Shown here: positions 43,220-52,815 of the stretch, one piece after another
Layout: every line of letters starts with the position of its first letter
Numbering within the stretch: the stretch's first letter is position 1
NCBI GenBank assembly: GCA_037127255.1
Contig: JBANSL010000013.1
Location: forward strand, 16,202,688-16,266,687
Reading direction: 5' to 3'
Origin: Persicaria tinctoria
Taxonomy: Eukaryota > Streptophyta > Magnoliopsida > Caryophyllales > Polygonaceae
Length of the DNA stretch: 64,000 nt
Position numbers and translations under genes: made by a program
The notes under the pieces: model-generated
What the model was told of the DNA's origin: nothing
The model's input: the letters and a program-made list of their open reading frames with translations, nothing else
Database searches by the model: none

Positions 43220-45924
43220 TTACTTCTGGCTTTGCTCCACTTTAGCTCGAATCTTCTGCTCCAAAACTGCGATCTCAGTCTCAAGGCTGAACATTCTGTT
43301 CAGAGCATGCATGTTCTCTAGCGTCTCATTTAGAGTTCGGCTGTCACTCCCATCACATCTCAGATGCTGCATTGGGCCGTGGAGGAGTTTATTGACTATG
43401 CCCCGGCTGAGGTCATCAATTGCTCTCATTTGCTTTTTAGGAAGATCATCAGCAAACTTTGACAAGCATTTTTCCAGCTCTGCTGTCCTGAGTCTCTCGG
43501 CATATGCCCTCAGTTTCTTGATGGTGGGAACTGTCTCTAGTGAATCCCTCCAAGCTTCGAATTGTTTTGTTTCTTCGTCAATAATAGTCTTTGCCTCCAT
43601 CGCTTTCCTGAGGCGATCCTCCTTGTTAGCCTCCACAACTTCCTTAAGATCATCCACATTGTACACTCTTGCTGTCGAAAGGCTAGTTACACAAGAATCC
43701 ACATTCCTAGGAACAGAAATATCAATGAATAATCTTACACCTCCAACTTCAGCACCAACAGGTGGAAGACTTTCCACATTTTCCTTGAAAAACAACGGGC
43801 TATCTGAGGCTGTACCAGTGAAGACGACATCTGCTGCTGCGGCACAATTGTGCATTTCATCAAGGGGCTTGTAGATTATCTCCATATCCTTCATTTCCTC
43901 GCGTATGGCTGCAACTCTCTCTTCACTTCGATTAACAACCACCACTTTCCTACACCCTTTAGCTAACAGGTGTTTTATCACCAACTTTCCCATCTTTCCT
44001 GCTCCAACGACTAACATTCTGGCCGCGGCATGGGATGACTCGGGAAGTTTCATGAGGGCCAACTCAACCGCAGCTGAGCTCACAGAGACAGCTCCAGCAG
44101 CAATGCTTGTCTCAGTTCTAACCCGCTTGCCAACTGAAATTGCGTGCTTAAATAGCCCACTGATGTTCCTCCCAAATCCAACAACTCCCTGTCCAACTTT
44201 AACAACTTGCTTGACTTGTGCAAGGATTTGACCTTCACCCAAGACCAAAGAGTCCAGTCCTGATGATACTTCAAAGAGATGCTCTGTAGCATCCCCATTG
44301 TATAGCAAAAACCGATGCTTGCAAAGCTCTGAAACCGGAACTCCACTTATCTGTACATCAAAAAGAAAAACATCAAAAGTAAGTACCTTCGCAAGAGTGA
44401 GATGAAACAAATAAGGCATGAATGTATGATGGCAGTCAGTTGTGTATACAAAATGAACCTAAACATGGAGAATATGTCCACAAGAATATAGAGGATAAAG
44501 AAGGAAAAAAGGATCATAGGAGAGACAAGGAAACAACGCACAGCGTTTAGCAACATGAACAGAATGTTTTTTCTCTTGATAAAATCAAAGACCAAAGACA
44601 CTAGTAACCTAAGCTGTAGAAGCTCATACAGGAGGTGACTGACACCGGGTTCTATTAAGTAACAAAACTGATAAATCATATTTAAATAGGCGATAGGCTA
44701 AGGTAAGTAAATTGAGCGTGTATACACAAACATACATCATTTCTAGCACAAAATGAACTTCAGCACATATACTGATTGTAAAAACTGAAGTTGAAATCTT
44801 GTTTACTTTTGTCAAAATGAACTTCAGCACATATACTGATTGTAAAAACTGACAATGAATGCTTTAAATTGACCACTGAAACTTTAAAGAAATGGAGTTT
44901 TGTAGCAAATAGACTTGCTTCAGGGAACTTCATTGATGGAAGAGTTGCTAGTCACCACAGAAGTTAATAGCACAAAAACACAAAATGCTATACCTTTGAC
45001 ATCCAATCCGTCACTTCTTTTACTCCGCGGTGTTGAGAAAGAGCTACAACATATATCTCCATTCTATTACAGGTGCTTAAAACAGCAGCTTCCTCTATAT
45101 GATTCAAATTGCACAGCTCTTCAATCGCTCTAGGCCATTCTGCTTCAGGGATTGCAAGCTTTTCACGTATTTCTACCGGCGTAGAATGGATACTTAGACC
45201 GATTGCAACAATACTACTCCTTTCTTTTGTGTATCCTGAAATATCCCAGTAAGGACAGTCAGTTACTCTTTACACACACAGGCATAGTAAACACAAACAG
45301 TTCCAAAATACTGAAAATGAAGGTAAGTTGTTTAATCCTTATCCATCAATCTTAACTTATCCATCAAGTTTGAGTGGTCAATTTAAAGCATAGCTAGAAA
45401 TGAGGCATATCAGCATATGCACTGAAGTTCATTTAGACAAAAGTAAGCAAGATTTCAACTTCAATTGTCCTAATATGTTTCAAAGAAGTCTTAACAGCAG
45501 GAGGAACCGATCAAATAAGAAGTACAGAAACCGAGCTCAAGTGATTGACAATCGAATGTAAGCAGCTATACATTGAGCTCAATTAGCCTCCAATTACAAA
45601 ATTTTTAAAGAAATTGAACTTACGATCAGCCGCGGAGGTCTTGAGCTGCTCAAGAGCGGAGACGCTCGACGATCGAACGGAATCGAGCGAGACAGCATCG
45701 TCCGAACCAACCTCGCATCTAGGGCTAATCAGTGACACGCCAATCCGCTTCTGGATAAGACATCTCCGGCTAACTTTCCCGGCCGACTTCCCGCCGAGCA
45801 TTCCAACCAAGGAGGGAGACGAGACGGCCGCCACAGACCTCGGCGCGGGTGATGACGCCGCGCCGCCGCCATGGACGAGTGTGTCCAGAGCGAAAGTAGT
45901 GGCGAAACCACTCGATGCCGCCAT
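43220..45924 (-). CDS. HEMA: Glutamyl-tRNA reductase, plastid (HEMA)
   Basis: Exons on the minus strand are 45924-45624, 45235-44994 and 44350-43220. The GT-AG introns are phase 1 and phase 0, and the protein is 557 aa. The enzyme reduces glutamyl-tRNA(Glu) to glutamate-1-semialdehyde using NADPH, the first committed step of chlorophyll and heme synthesis in plastids. The N-terminal about 90 residues (Ala/Ser-rich, few acidic) look like a transit peptide. The catalytic domain has STCNRMEIY with the nucleophile at about Cys156. The NADPH domain has [10 protein letters not shown], and a C-terminal helical dimerisation region closes the protein. The start at 45924 (MAASSGF) fits other HEMA proteins better than the in-frame Met at 45975. 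Inverted repeats flank exon 2. Confidence 0.95.
44787..44884 (+). repeat. Intronic inverted repeat arm in HEMA intron 2
   Basis: GAAGTTGAAATCTTGTTTAC ... TTAAATTGACCACTGAAACT is the reverse complement of 45366-45462 in intron 1, with a handful of mismatches and one unpaired bubble. The same stretch overlaps a direct duplication (AAAATGAACTTCAGCACATA at 44751 and 44815). Confidence 0.9.
45366..45462 (-). repeat. Intronic inverted repeat arm in HEMA intron 1
   Basis: Partner of 44787-44884. The two arms enclose exon 2 (44994-45235) and its splice sites, so the pre-mRNA could fold back around that exon. Confidence 0.9.
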
Positions 45925-45975
45925 TGAAGACCGGGATTTCACGCCGAGATATGCCTCAATCCCTTCGAAGCTCAA

Positions 45976-48100
45976 AGAGAGAAACTGGAAGGAGTGTTTG
46001 GAATTTTGACCTTCTATGGAGGGATTGTGTGGTTTTGGATGGGTATGGTTTGAAAGGGTGGAAATGGGAGTGTGGAAGTGGGGCCCTCAGGAAACGGCTT
46101 TCCGATTTCTGTGAGTTTTGATTGGTTGGGAATTCCACGTTTTATCCACACGCCGGCCACCTCACCGTATTATCATTCGGGGACACAAATTAAGATTGAG
46201 TTGATTAGTAACTTTACTTTTTTTTAATACTTTCTTTTTAATCTATAAAATTTTATTTAATTTTATAAAATAATCTTATATTCATTACTAATAATAATTA
46301 TAAATTTATTAGAACAAAATTTTAATTTCTTAAATAGCGTGTAAAAAGTAAAACGACGAAATATATTCGAGTTGAATGAGTGAGAATTGGTAGTTCAAGT
46401 CGAGTCTGAATTTCAACTCGAGTTTGAAATTGCGCTCGCACTTGGCTTACTTAGTAAATTAACAAGATCTAGTTGAGCCCTTTTTAGTATAGAGTAGCCC
46501 TACTTAGATTTTTTTGTAAATTGCACAAATTTTAAATTATTCAAACTTTAATCAAACCGTTTAACCAACCTTTAAAATTTGCTCATAACTACTTGACGAT
46601 ATTATAACGAGTTCGAGTCTATCTTTTGACTAGTGCAAAATTAAGAAGTAACGAGGCATATACGAATTTTGGTGTATATATTCGTTTTCAAGTGATGTAT
46701 CTCAAATATCTAATCACCAACGACTACCATATTTAAAAGATGAAGAAATAAGATTTTGATGACAGCAATATCTTAAAGGGATTCTAACGGAGAAAAACGA
46801 TTGGCTGAAAATCAGAATTGATAGAGGCTTTCGATAGATGCAAAAAATATGTAAGAGAGGGATAAGGTGAGAAGAGGAAACTTGTGATGGAGATTGGGTC
46901 TCTTGGATTTCCCCTCTCCCACCGCCACATTTCGCTCACCATCAGATTTTCTTTAAATTTCACCTCATACCCCTAACTTTTTACTAATTTCGGTTAAAGG
47001 CCCTCTAAGTTTTAAAGGCTCACATAGTATTCGATTATGGCTTCAATTATTCCTAACGTTTTGTTAAATTAGTCGGAGTCACATGATAACATTCTTGTTA
47101 GGTTTAACATAAAAACTTAAGCCAATATGAGAGTTAAAATCTTAACCTCATGCATGGATCACTTCTCTTTTTTTCAAGTAGCTGCGGAGGCAAAGAGTAA
47201 AGAGTGAGTCCTATATGAAAACATTGAAGAACAATGTTGAAACACAGCGATATTTTGATGAGCCAAGATTTGCAACCGTTCAAATGGCAATGGACTAACT
47301 TGAACCATGAACTTCGGCCCATTGTTATGGCCCAACGACTGCTTTAGACTTGAACCATCAACTTTGGCCCAATCAGTGCTTTAGACAACGCCCTAAAACA
47401 ATGGGAGATGTTAATTTAGTTTTAGGAAAAAGGACTAAAAATAGTACCATGTATTGATATTGAATTAAAAAAATATAACAACTTTAAAATTGACAATATA
47501 AGGTACAAACTATCGCTCTATTAATAAAAAAATAATATAAAGGTGTTTTCCGATGAAATTTTCGATCAAATTTGTCACGTGTACGTCGGAACTACATGTG
47601 GCTTAGTTTTTTTTTTTTTTCCTCAACTTACCACATGTCGGAAATAATATAGACTTTATGGAGTGGTAAATATGATCGGAAATTTCACTAGAAAACACAC
47701 ACACATATTATTTTTTGTTAATATGACGATAGCTTGTATGTGAAATTATCAATTTTTAAGTTCGTATTATTTTTTATTCAAGAAAAATCGAACTAAATCA
47801 AATTTGATGAGAAGAAAAAGGATATTTATTTATTAGTACTATTAAACCTAAAGTATTTTTATCTCGTGCACTATCATCAAAAACATCCATTTCCCATGAC
47901 TGAGTTTGAAACATATCATGTCAACCGTCTACTTTTCAGTTACTAAACGAACTAATAAAAAAATGTCAACCACTTACTTTCCATTTATTAAGTGAACCAA
48001 TAAAGAAATACCTATATTGTAAGTTAATCCATGTCATCTTGCCACATCACTCACTCCCTTTTTGGCCTTTTCCACAACCATATCTATCCTATTAACTAAT
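45976..48100. other. Intergenic DNA upstream of HEMA
   Basis: It holds the HEMA promoter side, then AT-rich DNA. A stretch near 46370-46480 (AACTCGAGTTTGAAATTGCG) belongs to a dispersed 'ACTCGA' type repeat also seen near 36230-36490 and 50165-50290. A 50 bp imperfect tandem duplication is at 47915-48010. No gene is seen. Confidence 0.4.
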
Positions 48101-48114
48101 AATCACCTCATTAT

Positions 48115-48828
48115 AGGAAAAAACTCACTCTTCTGGAGAGAGCCCAACCCCCTTAATGGGATTTCAACTCCGCCCGTCGGGTGCATATCATCGCCTCCGC
48201 TCTCCTTCGGCGACGTCGTTCGGGCTCCGGAGATTACCATAACCCCCTCTCTATTGAGAGAGCTCGCCAAAACCCTCCGCCGGGAGTAGGGATGGAAATG
48301 GGGCGGGGACTCCCCGTTCCCCGCAAGGAATCTCCTTGACGGGGACGAGGATGGAGATTTTAAACGGGGATGGGGACGGGGATGAGGGGCAAAGTGATTC
48401 CCCGCGACGGGGATGAGGGGCAAAGTGATTCCCCGCGCGGGGAATCACTTTTCCATGGATTTGGTTTCTCGCTGTCGGAGTCGGGATAGGTTGGGGTCGT
48501 GGCAGTGCGTATCGTGACGTCTTCACTACTCGGGTTGACTGCTTCCTTGAAGTTTTGTCCTCATTGTCCACATGATAATTGAGACCTGATGTATCGCTGA
48601 CCTACGGTTCTGCTTCAGGGTGGGGCTTGACTTCGTTCGTCATCTTCGGCCATGTCTTGTTTGGTTTTGGGCTGCTTGGTTTCGTTTTTTTGTAGAGTGT
48701 GTTTGCCTGAATTAGCACCGTTTTATTTTGTTGTATGTTCAGTTTTTAGACGGTTCTCCCATCTGGCGGCTTAGTCGGCCCTCGAGTTACAGATATATTT
48801 GAACTCGAATTCTTACCTAATAAAAAAA
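48115..48828 (+). mobile_element. 714 bp poly(A) retroposon (short LINE copy or SINE)
   Basis: It is flanked by a perfect 14 bp duplication AATCACCTCATTAT (48101-48114 and 48829-48842). The right end is TAATAAAAAAAAA directly before the duplication. Target duplication plus A-tail marks L1-type insertion. The inside includes a GGGGATGAGGGGCAAAGTGA tandem duplication (about 48380-48440), a perfect GC-rich palindrome, and no convincing gene. It may be a 5'-truncated or internally deleted LINE. Confidence 0.8.
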
Positions 48829-49204
48829 AATCACCTCATTATTTTAACTGGTACTTTATTGTTGTAATCGCCACACCCCAACTAACCACCCCACTAACCC
48901 TACTACTCAAGTATAAATCAGATGTAAATACTATGTTTTAAAATCATAGTTATGTTTATTCATTATTCATCTCTTTATTTTATTATTTTAATTATTTCAA
49001 ATCATTTTTATATTTCCTATTTATAATATGCAATATGTAGTTAAAATTATAACTAATTAATCTATACTATCAAATTTAAATTGATAAATTTCAACCACCT
49101 TTCCCTAAAGATGCGAGCCCCATACTATTTGTTATATATATATATATACACCAAAGTTCTTTATCATTGATTATTTTAATATATCAATTATCTCGGGATC
49201 ATTT

Positions 49205-50165
49205 AAGATTGTTATATAAATCGAGTAGCTAGTGGAGGGAGGTGCTTGAGTCCAAGGGTTTCCGTTTGAGTAGGACAAAGACCGAGTACGTGCAGTTTCG
49301 TTTTGGAGAGTCCAGAGATTAAGAGGATTTAGTTTTGCTGGGGGAAGATTTTTCCCCATAAAAGAGTATTTTAAGTATTTGGGCTCGTTTGTTCAAAGCG
49401 ACGGGGGCGTTGATAGGGATATCGAGTATCGGATACAGGCGGGGTGGGTGCGATGGCGAAGAGCGTCAAGTGTACTTTGCGATTAGAAAGTTTCGGCAAA
49501 GCTAAAAGGGAAATTCTACATGGTGGTAGTTTGACCAACGTTATTGTACGGCTCTGAGTGTTGGCCTATTACCAAAGTTCAAGAGCAGAGGATGTCAGTG
49601 GATGAGATGAGGATGTTGCGTTGGATGAGTGGACACACGAGAATGGACAAAATCAGAAATGTCGACATTAGGAGCAAGCTTGGAGTTACTAGTATCGTGA
49701 ATAAGGTGCGGGAGACTAGGTTGCGTTGGTTTGGCCACGTTCAGAGAAAGACCAACACCGGTTCGAAGGAGCGAGAGTTTGGATCTGGGAGTATTCCGGA
49801 GAGGGAGAGGTAGACCGAGAAAGAGTTTGATGGGGGTTTATCAATCATGACCTCAATATTCTGTATTCGTCGGAAGATTTGACTCTGGATAGAGACCACT
49901 GACGGAGGTGCATCCGGGCGACAGATGTTTAGTTGTGTGAGGTCTAGTTATTCTTACCTTCTATGCTTCTTTTCTAAACCTTACCTGCTCTCTTTTTGCT
50001 AATTTGTTCTATTAGTTTTGGGTCCATCAGAAATACTTTCTCTCTTTTTGCTAATTTGTTCTATTAGTTTTGGCTCTCTTTTTGCTAATTTGTTCGAAAG
50101 AGTGCGTACATTCTAACCCTCAGACTCCGCTTAATCACGGGATATAATGGGACATTGTTGTTGTA
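49205..50165 (+). mobile_element. RTE-type LINE fragment (3' end of reverse transcriptase)
   Basis: Plus-strand pieces read LESKGFRLSRTKTEYVQFRF (about 49235) and, after stops, [20 protein letters not shown] and [18 protein letters not shown], then [11 protein letters not shown] (49544-49760). These are the conserved C-terminal blocks of RTE-clade plant LINEs. The 3' part ends CCTCAGACTCCGCTTAATCA ... TTGTTGTTG, like the family's 3' tail. A 32 bp unit (CTCTTTTTGCTAATTTGTTC) is repeated three times at 49991-50095. It is a broken, 5'-truncated copy. Confidence 0.85.
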
Positions 50166-50788
50166 TATTAATCGAGGAGCTCGAACTCAACTCGAATAGT
50201 TTATCAACTAAACGAGTTGATTATAAATATATTTTTAGTTTCGATTTAAATTGAGCCTTTGCTCAATTCAAGCTATATTAGCTGACTTTTTTGAAATTTG
50301 CAAATTTCCCCTAAATTATTGTGAACAAGTAGGCTATCAGCTATCTTATGCTAAAAGCTCAAAAATATCTCGGCAGGATAAACACATTTTTAAACTTTCA
50401 AGCTAAACATGAGCAGCACAGCAGCCAATGCTCGGCCCAAGGGGTTCCAACTGGAATGATGAGATAACAGATTTCAGCATCTTGTTGTATCAGCTGAACC
50501 ATCAAAGATTCAAGTTTCCCTTCCTGTCATTTACGTTTATTTCTTGTTTACCCGATTCAAGTCCGTACAAATCAAGATCAATCAGCAAGCATCAACCAAA
50601 CATCTAATTATGTCAGTCTGAGGGTAATATATAAGCTATTAAGCTCCAGTGTGAACAATACAACTGCTCGGACCTCAGGGGTGAAAATCCCAAATCTAAA
50701 CGTACCAATTGCTTGCATTGTCGTCTTTTACAACAAATGAGGCGAGTTTATTCTGTGAATGTCGTCATGGCCCCTCACGAGAAGGTGA

Positions 50789-52296
50789 CTATGAGTCACT
50801 CGAGGAAGCAACATCATCTTTGTGCTTGATCATACCAGAGTCCACAAGAATGGGAATTTCTGCTGCCATCCATGGTGCAAGACCTAAACATAGAGCATGC
50901 GCTATCCCAAACCGAGGGCTGCAGAAAAGGAAGAAAAACCCAAATATCAAAACCAACGAAAGGAAGAATCACTCGACTGAGTTGATTCACTAACTAGATT
51001 AGATCAGCTGCTCTACTGAAATAACTTTCACTAGTTCAGATGAGCACAAACGCTAAGAAAAAACACAGTTTGCTTTGTTTTTTGGCCATTACACGAATGT
51101 TATGCAACACCCGAAAAGTTCACTCAATCTTGTGTAGCCAATGACTATCAGAATCAGTATTGAATAATGTTGCTTTAGATTTCAGATTCCTGGATCTTTT
51201 TCGAAATGCAGGATTGGATGGTGCCTAGCAATCCTCGATGTTATATACTGTAAAAAAGATGGTGCTTTGCAGCAATCTCGCATCTATGTTGTCAAACTCA
51301 ACTCAAACACATAAAAAATGACACAATCCTTTAAATAACACCAACTTTGAAAGCTCAACATGCTCTAGCGGTCACACATCACACCTTAGACATTCCCATT
51401 TCCCAAGTGGTGCAAGCAATATCCTATAACACAGCATTTGCATAACTCGAGCTTAGACGTGCATTTATGGGATTATCAAACATCACAGCTAGTTCCATGA
51501 ATGAGGAAAGAACAGATTCTCTGGAACTGTATTTGCTAGAAAGCAAGCCCTAGTACAACAAAGTGACAGCTAGTAGCACCTTCCTCTAACTCGAAACGAT
51601 TTCAAAGGCTAAAAAGGTTAGACCTTTATCTCAAGGAACAAGATACACAATGCCAGTTGACACTCTTGATCTCAAACATATGTAAAGTGATAAGCCTGAT
51701 TTTGAAGATCTAGGGCAAAAGCGCAAGCAAAACTATTTGAAACCACAGTATAACAGCAAATAGGGGAGAAAAAACCTACCAATTTTTGGCCCAGAGCGGC
51801 TTGAAATGCACGGTCAAGCAAATCTTCCCTCCTCTATACATCTGAAATCCCAAAATTTCCACATAAAAGCAGAGAACACAAATTCAATTACAAACCCTAG
51901 GCAATAACAATGACAAAATTGAGCAAATTGAAAACCAAAATCGACGGAAAACAACAACCAGACCTTGTGCGTCTTGCCATCGAGCTCGGGGAGTTCGATC
52001 TCGGGGGCGGTGGAGGGATAAGTAACAGGGATATCGAATTGCAGATCGAACTCGTACTTGAGGAGATTATGAACGTACCAGCACTTGCCAGTCCACCTGG
52101 TGCCTTCCGGATTGGCCGCCGAGATGCGGAACCAGTCGTTGTCGTTGGACTTGTTCATGGTGGTGTAGGCGATCAGCGCCTTGTACTCCTCCTTGAGCCG
52201 TTGCTTCCAGGCTTCGCCGTCGCGTGGGCCGGCCTTGACTGAAAGCAGAGGGATCTTCGTTAGAGTTGATTTGGTCGACGTGTCCCATCCCTCCAT
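50789..52296 (-). CDS. UFC1: UFM1-conjugating enzyme E2 (UFC1)
   Basis: Exons on the minus strand are 52296-51964, 51841-51780 and 50918-50789. They join at GT-AG sites in phases 0 and 2 and give 174 aa, close to the family size. The protein begins [20 protein letters not shown] and contains the invariant [34 protein letters not shown] and [23 protein letters not shown]1 accepts activated UFM1 from UBA5 on a catalytic cysteine and passes it to UFL1-dependent targets at the endoplasmic reticulum. That cysteine is in [14 protein letters not shown], Cys119 here. The start at 52296 is preferred to an in-frame ATG 17 codons upstream because other plant UFC1 proteins begin MEGW. Its head-to-head neighbour was DBR1 before the LINE insertion. 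Confidence 0.95.
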
Positions 52297-52496
52297 TGTC
52301 GCTTGCTCTACCGCCTTCGCTCTTCCCGGTGCCGCCAAAGGGAGCAACGGGGCGTTGTTCGTTTCGTTTCCGGTTTTCTAAGACTGCGTCGATCAAACGG
52401 CACCGACTTGATGAATGGGCCATAAGGCCCAATTTCCATGGGCCGTAGGTCAGAAAATTGGTACTCCAACAATAAAAACTACTACAATTCCCGGTT

Positions 52497-52720
52497 TTTT
52501 AAGACTTGAATATTAATAATGTATATAAAAAATATTATAAAATATTAATTAAAGTTAATGTAAAAATCATAAAAACCTTTATCATAAATTTATCTTATAA
52601 TTTTGTCAGATTTTTTTTATTCTCATGTATAATATATAAATATATATATTTCAAATTATTCATTAATAATAATATCAATATCATTATATCTTTTTTATTA
52701 TATATTTGTTTATCACTTAT
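52497..52720. repeat. AT-rich repeat related to the Helitron-like end at 37578
   Basis: The sequence from GGTTTTTTAAGACTT through AATATAAAT...ATTCATTAATAATAATATCA matches 37600-37815 over about 200 bp (shared blocks AAAAATCATAAAAA, ATCTTATAATT, GTATAATATATAAATATA). The hairpin and CTAG end are not preserved here. It lies in what was the short promoter region between UFC1 and DBR1. Confidence 0.55.
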
Positions 52721-52815
52721 TAATAATAATAATATCAATATCATATCTTTGTTTTCTAAATTAAGGGTATATCACAGATGCACATACAAGAGGAGTGAAA
52801 CGCTCTCTGTGACTC

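Noticed and set aside
43047..43874. 275-residue plus-strand frame
   Set aside because: It is antisense to HEMA exon 3, whose identity is certain.
48103..48571. Pro/Arg-rich minus-strand frames
   Set aside because: They lie within the poly(A) retroposon and come from its GC-rich internal repeats.
49133..49148. Short (TA)n tract
   Set aside because: Too short and common to be informative.
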